The notes: generated by a model not told the origin, from the letters alone. Numbered from the stretch's first letter, positions 32,153-40,897 are shown. The stretch: DNA of 43,273 nt from an uncultured Acetatifactor sp. (GCA_910577185.1 CAJTLR010000027.1:1-43273); one strand, 5' to 3'. Translations and numbers: made by a program.

Positions 32153-33010
32153 TTATCCTTTCAGCCCCGTAATGGCAATCCCGCTTTTCAGATACTCCTG
32201 ACCACATAGCAACACCAAAACTACCGGCAACGCATAGAAGCAGGAGCCGGCAAACGCCATTCCCAACTCGCCACTGTTAATCTTTGCAAGAAAAATGGAT
32301 AACGGCCGGGCTTCTGAATTCTGTATGAATATCACTGCCTGATCCACCAGATTCCAGTAATCCAGAAGGGTAAGCATGGCCACTGCCGCTATCCCATGCT
32401 TTACCATTGGCAGCACCACCCACAAAAATATCTTTCCATGCCCTGCCCCGTCCACCTTTGCCGCCTCAATATAAGCATCCGGCATACTTTTCATAAACTG
32501 CCGTAAAAGGAAGACTCCCAGCGGACTGAAGATACCGGGCAGGATAACGGCAAGGCAGCTGTCCGCAATGCCCATCCAGTCCGCTACGATATAATTAGGC
32601 ATCAAAGTTACCTGCAGCGGCAAAAGCATAACGATCATGTACAGAAAGAACAGACCCTCCTTCCCCCGGAACTTCAAGACAGTGAATGCATATGCTGCAG
32701 GAGCCGACACCAGTATCTGTCCAAGTACAATGGGCACCACAATCTTCACGGAATTCCAGAACATATGCAGATACACGGGGCTGTCAAATAACAAGGATGC
32801 ATATTGTGACACTGTTGCTTTTTGTGGCACCACATCCATATCAACATATTCATCCGCCCCCAGGCCGCCTATAGCGTAATTGCTTTCTACTTCTCTGCTT
32901 CCCATGAAAGAATTCGTAAAAGTGATCATCAGCGGCATCATGTAAACTATAACAATCACCATAAATAATACATATAAAATTGTCCTTTTTATTGTCCTGA
33001 TTTTTTTCAT
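32153..33010 (-). CDS. Carbohydrate ABC permease (MalG type)
   Basis: This is a 285-residue inner-membrane permease with six membrane segments. It has the BPD_transp_1 coupling motif near residue 185 (YIEAAKVDGAGHGKIFLWVVLPMVKHGI in two parts, the EAA loop). MYMMPLMITFTNSF near the N-terminus and the ending LKSGIAITGLKG are typical of MalG/UgpE-type subunits. The ATG at 33010 has AAGGAAA at about 6 nt. It forms the channel with the MalF-type permease and depends on a sugar-binding protein encoded upstream and an ATPase encoded elsewhere, as is usual for MsmK-sharing Firmicutes importers. Confidence 0.92.
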   Translation of the reverse strand: MKKIRTIKRTILYVLFMVIVIVYMMPLMITFTNSFMGSREVESNYAIGGLGADEYVDMDVVPQKATVSQYASLLFDSPVYLHMFWNSVKIVVPIVLGQILVSAPAAYAFTVLKFRGKEGLFFLYMIVMLLPLQVTLMPNYIVADWMGIADSCLAVILPGIFSPLGVFLLRQFMKSMPDAYIEAAKVDGAGHGKIFLWVVLPMVKHGIAAVAMLTLLDYWNLVDQAVIFIQNSEARPLSIFLAKINSGELGMAFAGSCFYALPVVLVLLCGQEYLKSGIAITGLKG

Positions 33011-33052
33011 CTAATTTCCTTTCTGCCGTGCCAGACAAAGAAGCTTTTCACA

Positions 33053-33928
33053 CTAATAATGCAGATTCTCCGAAAACTTCCTCTCTGTCCGGAATATGCA
33101 GACCACAAACAGTACAATAATTATCGTAAGAATATAAGTCGCACTGACCAGCTTTGAGTAATTCAGGGAGAGGAACATATTATTCATATAATGCTGCAGG
33201 ACATACAGGCTGTCCGGAGGATACTCTCCGGTCATAATATAAATCTCCTTAAAAACCTTAAATGAATTCACAAATGTCATGATCAGCATCAGAAACGTAG
33301 TCGGCGTCAGGTATACATAAGTGATATTTCTAAACTTCCAGAACCTTCCCGCCCCTTCCACATCAGCGCACTCATAATATTCTTCCGGGATGCTGCTTAA
33401 TCCGCTGATGAACAGTGCCATGTTATATCCGATATTTTTCCAGATAAATATGATTACCATTACCATCATTCCATAACTGCCCTCCAGCCAGTCGATACCC
33501 TTCACATGGAAAATTGACAGAAATCTGTTCAGCGTTCCATGCAGGCCAAAGAAATTTTCCCAGAAAAATGCGGATGTAGCAGAGGGAACTGCCAGCGGTA
33601 TCAGAAAAATAAGGCTGAAATAATTGGAATATGCTTTCATTTTCCTGACAGCAAAAGCAGCACACAGGGAAAGAACCATATTCAGCGGAATGCTGACTCC
33701 CATAAACCATGCCGTATTCTTCAGCCCCCTCAGAAAATAAATATTCTGGAACAGTGCCTTATAGTTCCGCATCCCGCAAAACTCTGCGTTTACCGGATTA
33801 TCCACGACAGAATAGGTAAAAGACAGCAGAAACGGAATCAGGTAAAAGAAACAAAACCCTGCCAGACTGATAAGCAGCATCATGCATGGCAGCATTTTAT
33901 TTGGTTTCCATTCTATTTTTCTTCTCAT
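33053..33928 (-). CDS. Carbohydrate ABC permease (MalF/UgpA type)
   Basis: This is a 291-residue permease with six membrane segments. It starts RRKIEWKPNKMLPCMMLLISLAGFCFFYLIPF in family style, and carries the EAA-type loop (EYYECADVEGAGRFWKFRNITYVYL, in two parts). The ATG at 33928 has AGGAG at 6 nt. It lies between the binding-protein gene and the MalG-type permease and forms a heterodimer with the latter. The substrate is inferred to be a carbohydrate from family membership only. Confidence 0.92.
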   Translation of the reverse strand: MRRKIEWKPNKMLPCMMLLISLAGFCFFYLIPFLLSFTYSVVDNPVNAEFCGMRNYKALFQNIYFLRGLKNTAWFMGVSIPLNMVLSLCAAFAVRKMKAYSNYFSLIFLIPLAVPSATSAFFWENFFGLHGTLNRFLSIFHVKGIDWLEGSYGMMVMVIIFIWKNIGYNMALFISGLSSIPEEYYECADVEGAGRFWKFRNITYVYLTPTTFLMLIMTFVNSFKVFKEIYIMTGEYPPDSLYVLQHYMNNMFLSLNYSKLVSATYILTIIIVLFVVCIFRTERKFSENLHY

Positions 33929-34005
33929 ATACAAACTCCTGATCACTTAAAATTGCTGATAATCCCAAAAATCCGGCAGCCATTTTTCGTCACTGATGCT
34001 TCTCC

Positions 34006-35412
34006 TTATTCATTAAAATATTGCTCCAGCTGCCGCTTCAGTCTCCTGGCCGTATCCTCCGCTGTCTGCTGGCCCGAAAAATATTTACTGTTCTCCTCAT
34101 CTATTAAATCCATAATACCTGAATCCAGAGTGTCACAGCCATTGATCTGTTCCATCCAGCTTTCCAGGATTGCCTTGTATTCCGCCTCACTTCCAAACCC
34201 GGCTCCTCCATTGCCCTCTTTGTAAAAAGCATAATAACGCCCTGCCACTGCTTCCAGTCCCTTCCGGCTCACTGTTGGACCGTGAAAGGAAGGAGACGTC
34301 TGCACCTGGTCAGACAGCAGATATCTGATAAATTCCCATGCCAGATCCTTGTTTTCCGATGCACTGTTTATGGCCACACAGGAATTAGATTTCATAAGCG
34401 TCCGGCCTTCCGCATCTGTAAGAGGCATGCAATGGTTCGTTCCGCTTTTTGTATCCATGCTGTAATAAGCTGCCTGCACATCATAATCACACTCTGCAGC
34501 AAAATAATATTCCATGTTATAAAAATCAATTTCCGAATCAAAGTAACCATTCTCAGAAAGAGACTTCACCGACTCCAGAAGCGCAATATATTCCGATGAA
34601 TCCAGGTTTACTTTTTTGCTTCTGCCATCGACAAACTTCCCAATGGAATCTTTGATCAGATAATGTGCATAGGACACCTGGTTCATCTGTATCAGGAACG
34701 CATTGCTTTCATCCGTTTCATCCACCAGCTGTTTTGCCAGATCCATTGCTGTTCCAAAGCAAATGCCCTGCATACCGCTTCCATTGCCGCTATGTTCTGA
34801 CATAAGCTCTGCCGAGAACGCCAGCGTGTCAAATCTTGCCATATAAGGAACGATATAAATTTCCCCGCCCTCCTCTTTCGCCGCCTCCAGTACGTTCATA
34901 AAATAATTTTCATTATTCAGTTCCGGAGTTTTTTGGATATATCCGCTCAAATCTTCAAACACACCCATTTCACTGTATTTTGTAATGGGAAGGAAACCAG
35001 TAAATAAAATGTCCTCTGCCTTACCCGTCATGATCTTTGTATTCAGATATGTCCGGTAATCTTCCACTGTGCTCTCGCCGGAGGATTCCTGATAACTGTT
35101 TACAGTCACCTTTACATCAGGGTACAGCTTCATAAACTGCGCTGCGGCAGTATTCAGAAATTCTTCCGCAAACAGACAGGATATGGTTACCTCCCCCTTC
35201 ATCTCCGGCGGCACATAGGATACTGTTTCCTGTACATCCGGTGTTTTCTCTTGGGTTCCCGGGCGCTCCTCTGTCCCTGATGTCCCGGCTGTCTCCTGCA
35301 TTGGAGCATCACTTTGTCTCACATTGTTTTCCGGCACAACTCCACTGCCACATCCACACAAAACAGACGCCACACTGAGCAGAACCCACAGCCAGCTTTT
35401 TCCTTTTCTCAT
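34006..35412 (-). CDS. Extracellular solute-binding lipoprotein (sugar type)
   Basis: This encodes 468 residues. The signal peptide ends in the lipobox VLCGC, followed by a low-complexity Thr/Gln/Glu/Pro linker. The mature part is an SBP_bac_1 fold (VTISCLFAEEFLNTAAAQFMKLYPDVKVTV in two parts, then NSASENKDLAWEFIRYLLSDQVQ). It captures the substrate for the two permeases encoded next. The ATG at 35412 has GGGAGG at 10 nt; nine in-frame codons upstream were not used. The gene follows the TCS-associated unknown gene after 119 bp, where a separate promoter is possible. Confidence 0.9.
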   Translation of the reverse strand: MRKGKSWLWVLLSVASVLCGCGSGVVPENNVRQSDAPMQETAGTSGTEERPGTQEKTPDVQETVSYVPPEMKGEVTISCLFAEEFLNTAAAQFMKLYPDVKVTVNSYQESSGESTVEDYRTYLNTKIMTGKAEDILFTGFLPITKYSEMGVFEDLSGYIQKTPELNNENYFMNVLEAAKEEGGEIYIVPYMARFDTLAFSAELMSEHSGNGSGMQGICFGTAMDLAKQLVDETDESNAFLIQMNQVSYAHYLIKDSIGKFVDGRSKKVNLDSSEYIALLESVKSLSENGYFDSEIDFYNMEYYFAAECDYDVQAAYYSMDTKSGTNHCMPLTDAEGRTLMKSNSCVAINSASENKDLAWEFIRYLLSDQVQTSPSFHGPTVSRKGLEAVAGRYYAFYKEGNGGAGFGSEAEYKAILESWMEQINGCDTLDSGIMDLIDEENSKYFSGQQTAEDTARRLKRQLEQYFNE

Positions 35413-35531
35413 AAAATAAAAACCTCCCTGCCAAATCACTTTACAAATGTTCTGTAAAATAGTTTAGCAAGGAGATGTCTCATACCTTCGTCTGTGATGT
35501 GTCAAAACTGTCAAATTTATCTTTCTCTTTT

Positions 35532-36350
35532 TTATACCGTACCCAGCCAAAAATCTATCACAATAACCGGATCCTGGTTCTTTACAGCAATCTGATATTC
35601 TTTTACCGCTGCGTACACAAGTCCCCCGGGCATGATTTCACAAAAAACATGATTTATCAAATCTGCGGTTTCCGCATTTCCCCTGTCAATGAATGGAAAT
35701 GCCATCTTCAGCATTTCTTCATGGCTGTATTCATTTGGCACCCTGTCACTTTCTTTCATGGAAAGACTGGCCTTCCATATATTCCCGCTGGAAGCATGCA
35801 CCGTAAGGCTGACCACCACGTCGTTCTCCGTATACTGAACCAGCCAGCAGCTGAGCAGGCCCTCGTCAAAATCAACCTGCGTATCCAGGGTACACAGTCT
35901 CGCAGCAACTTTATCAAAATCACCTTCTGCCAATCCCTCCGGGACAATGCCGCATTCCGCCATGACTGCGATCCATTCTTTTCCAGTCTCAATCGCCTGT
36001 TCCATATTCATCTGTCCCTTTTGGGGTTCATGGGGCAGCTCATTTCCTCCGTTTTCCCAGACAGACAGTACCTCCGCCATTATCTCCTCGGACAAGGGCT
36101 GCCCTTCAAATAATGTGCTTTCTGCCAAATCCCCTCCCCTTTCCCCCGGCTGATTCCATGAAAAAAACGGAGTTTCCGCCGGCTGCAGGGCAGAGGGCAT
36201 TCCGGTCTGCCTTGCAATCTGCCCGGTTCTGTGAAGAAATTCTTCCTGTCTCTGAAGAAGCAACGCTTCTGTGAGAAACCATCCGCCAGTCACGACTCCA
36301 AACGCCAGCAGAAATAGTACAATCTGGACATATGGTTTGCTTTTTTTCAT
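35532..36350 (-). CDS. Membrane-anchored unknown protein beside TCS
   Basis: This encodes 272 residues. One membrane segment at about 8-30 (VQIVLFLLAFGVVTGGWFL) precedes an extracellular domain rich in acidic and aromatic residues (MEQAIETGKEWIAVMAECGIVPEG, SLTVHASSGNIWKASLSM). I do not recognise it by name; similar proteins encoded next to kinases in Clostridia may act as signal modulators, which is inference. The ATG at 36350 has GGGG at 8 nt, 4 nt after a hairpin. It lies 99 bp downstream of the kinase gene, with interleaved inverted repeats between. Confidence 0.75.
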   Translation of the reverse strand: MKKSKPYVQIVLFLLAFGVVTGGWFLTEALLLQRQEEFLHRTGQIARQTGMPSALQPAETPFFSWNQPGERGGDLAESTLFEGQPLSEEIMAEVLSVWENGGNELPHEPQKGQMNMEQAIETGKEWIAVMAECGIVPEGLAEGDFDKVAARLCTLDTQVDFDEGLLSCWLVQYTENDVVVSLTVHASSGNIWKASLSMKESDRVPNEYSHEEMLKMAFPFIDRGNAETADLINHVFCEIMPGGLVYAAVKEYQIAVKNQDPVIVIDFWLGTV

Positions 36351-36365
36351 GCTTATACCCCATTT

Positions 36366-36420
36366 CTGCGCGGCCTTTTGCGCGTGTCAAGTTTGTGGAT
36401 GCCGCGCAGACACAAACTTG
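36366..36420 (-). promoter_or_regulatory. Interleaved inverted repeats before unknown gene
   Basis: Two inverted repeats are interleaved: a 9-bp pair (36366-36374 with 36401-36409) and a 10-bp pair (36388-36397 with 36411-36420). They cannot both form as simple hairpins. On the minus-strand mRNA the second hairpin ends about 4 nt before the GGGG ribosome site of the following gene, so a switch between two folds could control its translation. Confidence 0.5.
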
Positions 36421-36449
36421 GGATTGAAAATTTGTCTCCTAAACATAAT

Positions 36450-37859
36450 TTAATCTCTTCTGCATCTCAAGTATAGCCTCACACTTGTCCCGTTCCTGCC
36501 GTCACTTTCAAATTCCAGTCTGCTTCCATGGATCTGTGCGATTTTATCCGCCAGGGAAAGACCGATTCCTGCGCCATGCTGCTTCCTGGAACGTGACTTG
36601 TCCACCATGTAAAACGCTTCCGTGATTCTCTTTATCTCCTGCTTTGGTATGCCGTTTCCATCATCTTTCACCTGCATGATGAAACAGGCTCCTTCCGCCA
36701 TTTTTTCCACAATCCCTGTGACCCGGATATGTTTTGCGCCTGCTTTTATGGCATTGTCCAATAGATTCAGGAACAGCGTTTTAAACAAGTCATATTCCAC
36801 CTCGATACAGGCAGGCTCCACAGCGCAGTCCAGCGAAACCCCTTTTGCACCCATAAGATATTCCACATCAGCTGTAAGCTCCTGAAACAAAATGTCTGTC
36901 TCTACTTCCTGCAGACAGAAATCCTTATGGTTTAATATGGTCAGATCCATAAGTTTCAGCGACAGGGCCTCCAAACGCATCCCCTCGTTCCAGATATACC
37001 ACGCCGCTTTCTTCTGTTCCTCCCTGGGAAGTTCCTTTTTATATATCCGGTCTGCATAGCCGATAATGGAAGTCAGGGGTGTCTTTAACTCATGTGCAAA
37101 ATTGGCCACAAAATCCTCTTTCTGCCTTGCGCTATCCGAAAGCTCCTGCATCTTCTCATCCACAGCCTCTGCCATCCGGTTAAAGTTCCCCGCAAGCTGG
37201 CTTACCTCGTCACTGCCGCTTACTGCCACACGTTCCCCATAATTTCCCTCTGCTATTTCCTTCGTAGCCGCCGTCAGCCGCTTGATGGGTCTGGTTATAA
37301 TAAAGGAAATGCAAATAATCAGGAAGATGCCCATGCCCACTGCTGCCGCATATACAGCCCCAAATTTCCTTATGATCTGTGTCTGCTGGTTCTGGATTTT
37401 TTCCACGTCGACCCCTGTTATGAGAAACACACTTATCTCCCCATGGGCAACTATTCCTATGGTCAGAAGAAATGTCCTGTTATTGATCTTCATAAACCGA
37501 TAGTTTACCATATCCTGTTCCGCTTCTGAAAACAGTACGGAAAGTTCTGTGTTAGCAGGAAAACCGGAAAACAGTACGGAACCATCCTCTGCCAGAAAAG
37601 CCACCGTGCCATTCATGTCCAAAGCCATGCTGCCAATGTCATACTGCCCCTCCGCCGCACCTGCAAACCAGTCCTCCCCCCGGGTGATCAGATTGGCCTG
37701 CACCACAAATTTGTTATACTGGTATTGTTCTATGGCTCCCTCAACTTCCCTTTCCATGGTGACCTCATAGAAATAGGAAATGAGGATATATCCGCCAAAA
37801 AGAAACATGACACTGAAAAATATCATAATGGAGACTATGATCTTTGCGCCTAATTTCAT
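36450..37859 (-). CDS. Sensor histidine kinase (HAMP-HisKA-HATPase)
   Basis: This is a 469-residue membrane kinase. Membrane segments lie at about 8-30 and 168-190, with an extracellular sensor domain of about 135 residues between. A HAMP domain follows (RPIKRLTAATKEIAEGNYGER), then the phospho-acceptor H256 in NFAHELKTPLTSIIGY, N-box LFLNLLDNAIKAGA, and G-boxes DDGNGIP and GAGIGLSLADKI. The ATG at 37859 has GGAGG at 9 nt, lying in the end of the regulator gene only 4 bp upstream. It phosphorylates the OmpR-type regulator encoded just before it. Confidence 0.95.
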   Translation of the reverse strand: MKLGAKIIVSIMIFFSVMFLFGGYILISYFYEVTMEREVEGAIEQYQYNKFVVQANLITRGEDWFAGAAEGQYDIGSMALDMNGTVAFLAEDGSVLFSGFPANTELSVLFSEAEQDMVNYRFMKINNRTFLLTIGIVAHGEISVFLITGVDVEKIQNQQTQIIRKFGAVYAAAVGMGIFLIICISFIITRPIKRLTAATKEIAEGNYGERVAVSGSDEVSQLAGNFNRMAEAVDEKMQELSDSARQKEDFVANFAHELKTPLTSIIGYADRIYKKELPREEQKKAAWYIWNEGMRLEALSLKLMDLTILNHKDFCLQEVETDILFQELTADVEYLMGAKGVSLDCAVEPACIEVEYDLFKTLFLNLLDNAIKAGAKHIRVTGIVEKMAEGACFIMQVKDDGNGIPKQEIKRITEAFYMVDKSRSRKQHGAGIGLSLADKIAQIHGSRLEFESDGRNGTSVRLYLRCRRD

Positions 37860-37863
37860 AAAA

Positions 37864-38517
37864 TCAGTCCTCCAGACGATACCCTATCCTGAATATGGTC
37901 TTTATGTGCTCCTCCCATCCCAGCTTCTTCCTCAGCCTCTGAATGTGCGTATCCAGCGTTCTGGTGTCCCCAAGGAAAGGCTCCTTCCACACCTTCTCAT
38001 ACAGCCTGTCCCTGTGCTGTGCCGCATTCTTATTCTGCATCAGTTCCACCAGCAGGTCATATTCCTTTACTGTCAGCTCCACTTCCTTCCCATTCCGGAA
38101 TACCTTTCTGCACTCCAAATCTACTATGACATCCGCGAAGGAAAGCTCTTTCCGGTTTTTTCCATACCGCCGCAGCACGGCTTCCATACGGGCAAGCACT
38201 TCTCCGCTCTGGAAGGGCTTTACGATATAATCATCCGCTCCCATTTTCAGTCCGCGTATGCGGTCGCCTACCGAGCCTTTCGCCGTTAGGAAAATCACAG
38301 GGATATCCATGGGTCTGATATACTCCAGCAGTTCATAGCCGTCTATTTCCGGAAGCATGATATCTAACAATATGAGATCAAATTCCTGCCTTTCTTCCAG
38401 TATATCCGCCGCTGTTTTCCCATCATTGGCACATACGCACTGATACCCCTCATCACTCAGATCCATATATAGCAGATTGGCGATTGCCTCATCATCTTCC
38501 ACAATCAAAATGTTCAT
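37864..38517 (-). CDS. OmpR-family response regulator
   Basis: This is a 217-residue regulator. Its receiver domain has acidic D8/D9 and phospho-acceptor D52 (LILLDIMLPEIDGYE), with T in FLTAKGS and K in IVKPF. A winged-helix domain covers about 125-217 (VELTVKEYDLLVELMQNKNA, VDTHIQRLRKKLG-like end). The ATG at 38517 has GGGAGG at 7 nt; a five-codon extension is less likely. It is the first gene of the TCS/importer cluster and likely controls the binding protein and permeases downstream. Confidence 0.95.
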   Translation of the reverse strand: MNILIVEDDEAIANLLYMDLSDEGYQCVCANDGKTAADILEERQEFDLILLDIMLPEIDGYELLEYIRPMDIPVIFLTAKGSVGDRIRGLKMGADDYIVKPFQSGEVLARMEAVLRRYGKNRKELSFADVIVDLECRKVFRNGKEVELTVKEYDLLVELMQNKNAAQHRDRLYEKVWKEPFLGDTRTLDTHIQRLRKKLGWEEHIKTIFRIGYRLED

Positions 38518-38544
38518 CCCAAAACCTCCCATATATTTATTGTA

Positions 38545-38640
38545 TCAAATAGATGTGTCAAAGTTGCGACTTTTTTCTGTCAGGAAACGGACTGCCTGCT
38601 CCAGGTCAGGGTCACATCGTTCATTGAACTTCTCCTCCCT
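38545..38640 (-). pseudogene. Possible gene tail upstream of OmpR regulator
   Basis: A minus-strand frame without a start codon reads REEKFNERCDPDLEQAVRFL and then TEKSRNFDTSI before TGA at 38547-38545, with a TAA just upstream at 38643-38641. It looks like genuine protein sequence, so it may be the tail of a lost gene. An overlapping frame offers a 14-codon ORF (38580-38624) with GGAGGAG. Both readings are weak. Confidence 0.25.
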
Positions 38641-38665
38641 TTATCCAACAGCGGGAACTTAGCAA

Positions 38666-39085
38666 CTACTGAATATCAAAACTTTCTGTTTTCAGATCGC
38701 AATAATATCTACCACTTGTGGCAGTAAACTTTAAAACACAATAATCCGGGTCAGTTACCCCTTTTTTATAAAACATTGTATCGCCCTTTTCCCAAATCAT
38801 GTTTTTAGTTTCCTGGTCTGTCAAGACTTCCATTTTGCCTTTTAACATAACACCAATATATTTTATTAATCCTTTGTGATAGAAGTAAATACTGGCACTT
38901 GAATTAACTTTATATTGTTTTACTCTCATAGATGAAGTATTAGTAGAAAAGTAAAACTCTTTCAGCCCTATTCTTTTGCGGGGTTTTAGCATTGCTTTTA
39001 CATTAGGACAATATTCATCATCAATAGAGCATATAAAACTAACTTTTTGTTTATCAATAAAATTTTCAATTTTCTTTAAATCCAT
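38666..39085 (-). CDS. Pyridoxamine 5'-phosphate oxidase-like flavoprotein
   Basis: This is a 139-residue split-barrel protein. KIENFIDKQKVSFICSIDDEYCPNVKAML is the usual start of the PNPOx-like/FMN-binding group, and FYFSTNTSSMRVKQYKVNSSASIYFY is the conserved strand pair. Such proteins bind FMN or F420 and reduce small molecules; the substrate is not known. The region is distinctly AT-rich compared with its neighbours, which suggests a recent transfer. It starts 6 bp after a 61-residue gene, forming a small operon. The ribosome site is weak (GTGAG), so coupling with the upstream gene is likely. Confidence 0.88.
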   Translation of the reverse strand: MDLKKIENFIDKQKVSFICSIDDEYCPNVKAMLKPRKRIGLKEFYFSTNTSSMRVKQYKVNSSASIYFYHKGLIKYIGVMLKGKMEVLTDQETKNMIWEKGDTMFYKKGVTDPDYCVLKFTATSGRYYCDLKTESFDIQ

Positions 39086-39091
39086 AATATT

Positions 39092-39277
39092 TTACTCACT
39101 TTCAAATTTTGCTTTGTCTCTATGGCAACGTTTAAAGCATTCCCTCCAAACTTCTATGATTTGTGGAACTGCCCTTTGCCAACCTTTATAAATTATATCG
39201 GATGAACGGATAGCCTGACAAATCCCATTGCACAAAACTCCCATAAGCGGCCTCCACGTCCTTCCTATAAAGTGCAT
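39092..39277 (-). CDS. Small hypothetical protein, 61 residues
   Basis: It begins MHFIGRTWRPLMGVLCNGIC and ends with a charged helix (VWRECFKRCHRDKAKFESE). No signal peptide is seen; the middle is mildly hydrophobic and three cysteines are present. The ATG at 39277 has AGGAG at 7 nt; a TTG six codons upstream would place that ribosome site inside the gene. It precedes the flavoprotein gene by 6 bp and shares its AT-rich composition. I do not recognise the family. Confidence 0.6.
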   Translation of the reverse strand: MHFIGRTWRPLMGVLCNGICQAIRSSDIIYKGWQRAVPQIIEVWRECFKRCHRDKAKFESE

Positions 39278-39431
39278 AAACTCATCTCCTGTCAATTCAT
39301 ATCTTGTATCAGGCTTTTCAGTTCTTCCATGTCAATTTCAGATATTCCCTGATACGTTTTCTTCCCCCGTAATAAGCATGGCAATCACAGCAAAGCAGGT
39401 CAGCAGTCTCCTTTTTCTCATAATGCATCTC

Positions 39432-40334
39432 CTACAGATGATGGACGCTCTCACGGTAACGCCGCAGTTGGTCCTCTCCCACATTCTTTATGACATCATC
39501 CAGAAATGCCAGCAGTTTCTTCTTATCCTTTGGCAGCACCCCATGAAGCTGGAATGCATTGGATGCGCCAAGCGCCGCAAATTCTGTAGGGATTTCCAGT
39601 CCTTCCACCAATGCCCGGACTTCCCTGTACTTCTCTGTCTCGCTTTCCTCCTGCCAGTTCCCCTGCCGTATTTCCCCATACAGCTTTGAATCCGGGTAGA
39701 TAGTCAGCATATTTGCGCCCACCAGGACCGGATGGAGCTTATTGCATACATCGGCGGTTGCCCTGGCCCCGTCTTCTCCACGCCCTGCGCCGGATATGCC
39801 CGCCAGATAGAAAAAGCTGTAACGGATGCCAGCCCTGTCCAGCCTTCCGCACTGCTCCAGAATGTCAGCCGCCAGATACCCTTTATCCATGAACCCCAGC
39901 GCCTCATCATCTGCCGTCTCCATGCCGATGGTCAGCCCGTCATAGCCTGCCCCGTGCAGGGCATCCAGCTCCTCATCCGTTTTCAGGGTAATGTCCGTCA
40001 CCCTTGCAAAACCGCCAATGGTCTCCATTCCCGGGAAATATTTGTGTATCAGTCCCGCAATCTCCATCAGCCTGTCATATTTCAGAACAAAAGGGTTCGC
40101 CCCGGTCAGGAAAGTCCGTGTCACCTCCCTGCCACAAAATGAGCGGTACATCTTCTGCGCCTCTTTCAAGTCCGCTTCTATATCCTCCACCGGCGACATC
40201 CTGAACTGGAACGGCAGGTCTGCGTAAAGCGTACAGAATTTGCATCTGTGATGCGTGCAGCCTGCGGTAACTTCCAGCAGCAGGGAAGATGCCTCATAGG
40301 GCGGCCTCCATATGGTTCCTGTATAGTGCATCAT
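39432..40334 (-). CDS. Radical SAM protein
   Basis: This is a 300-residue radical SAM enzyme. The cluster-binding cysteines are C26, C31 and C34 in AGCTHHRCKFC, spaced Cx4CxxC as in the Elp3-like subfamily that starts with IWRPP and TxGCTH. GGFARVTDITLKTDEELDAL and DGLTIGMETADDEALGFM are the SAM-binding barrel strands. No B12 or SPASM domain is present, so the substrate is unknown. ATG at 40334 (or 40331) has GGAGG upstream. Its leader shares about 36 nt with that of the cyclase gene. It is divergent from the HxlR regulator 198 bp away. Confidence 0.9.
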   Translation of the reverse strand: MMHYTGTIWRPPYEASSLLLEVTAGCTHHRCKFCTLYADLPFQFRMSPVEDIEADLKEAQKMYRSFCGREVTRTFLTGANPFVLKYDRLMEIAGLIHKYFPGMETIGGFARVTDITLKTDEELDALHGAGYDGLTIGMETADDEALGFMDKGYLAADILEQCGRLDRAGIRYSFFYLAGISGAGRGEDGARATADVCNKLHPVLVGANMLTIYPDSKLYGEIRQGNWQEESETEKYREVRALVEGLEIPTEFAALGASNAFQLHGVLPKDKKKLLAFLDDVIKNVGEDQLRRYRESVHHL

Positions 40335-40337
40335 TCA

Positions 40338-40374
40338 TTCCTCCTAACTTAAATCTCTGTGCGATAGCACTAAA
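40338..40374 (-). promoter_or_regulatory. Conserved leader motif, copy B
   Basis: Read on the minus strand, TTTAGTGCTATCGCACAG, then GATTTAAGTT and AGGAGGAA, immediately precede the radical SAM start. It matches copy A at 11136-11171 with a 14-base exact core (GCGATAGCACTAAA on the plus strand). Sequences upstream of the motif do not match. Confidence 0.5.
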
Positions 40375-40479
40375 TTACCTCTAAATTTCCACGAAATCAA
40401 GTACTGTCTTTTTTAGTCGGTAGTACACTTTTTCATACTTTCCACAAAAATTATACTATCCGTCAAAAATAACCGTATC

Positions 40480-40508
40480 TTGATTTTTTCCCAATGCCGG
40501 GATATACT
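40480..40508 (+). promoter_or_regulatory. Promoter of HxlR regulator gene
   Basis: -35 TTGATT (40480-40485) and -10 TATACT (40503-40508) are spaced by exactly 17 bp, 24 bp before the start codon at 40532. The short leader matches a start near 40515. Confidence 0.6.
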
Positions 40509-40531
40509 CATGGGGAAAGAGGTGGAATGGA

Positions 40532-40897
40532 ATGTCTGACAATAAATTTAACAACCAGGAAACCATTGCCCGCTGCGTTCCTATGGGCAGGCTCCAGTCC
40601 GTGATCGGCGGCAAATGGAAAATCCTGATCTTATGGTATGTATCCTTTTACAAAGTCCAGCGGTTCGGGGAACTGATGCGCCGCCTTGACGGAATTACAC
40701 AGTCCACGCTCACCAAGCAGCTCCGGGAACTGGAAAATGATGGCTTCCTCCATCGGGAAATCTACAAGGAAATCCCGCCGAAGGTGGAATATTCTCTTAC
40801 CGAATTCGGCGAGAGCTTCATCCCCGTCCTGCAGACTATGATGACATGGAGCGAGACATATCTCTGCCCTGACTGGCAGAATCCCTATGAAAAATAG
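40532..40897 (+). CDS. HxlR-family transcriptional regulator
   Basis: This is a 121-residue winged-helix regulator of the HxlR/YodB group. The N-terminal cysteine sits in ARCVPMGRLQSVIGGKWKIL, the family hallmark region, followed by the recognition helix (GITQSTLTKQLRELENDGFL) and wing (YKEIPPKVEYSLTEFG). Members sense aldehydes, quinones or thiol stress through that cysteine. The ATG at 40532 has GAGGTGG upstream. It is divergent from the radical SAM gene, and sequences such as GTAGTACAC between them could be its operator. Confidence 0.92.
   Translation: MSDNKFNNQETIARCVPMGRLQSVIGGKWKILILWYVSFYKVQRFGELMRRLDGITQSTLTKQLRELENDGFLHREIYKEIPPKVEYSLTEFGESFIPVLQTMMTWSETYLCPDWQNPYEK

Noticed and set aside
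36366..36420. H-type pseudoknot
   Set aside because: The interleaved arms have the right order, but the loop crossing the 9-bp stem would be one nucleotide, too short; alternative hairpins are more likely.
38534..38561. Promoter TTGACA-16-TAAATA before the OmpR regulator gene
   Set aside because: The start site would fall on the ribosome site itself, leaving almost no leader; kept out of the feature list.
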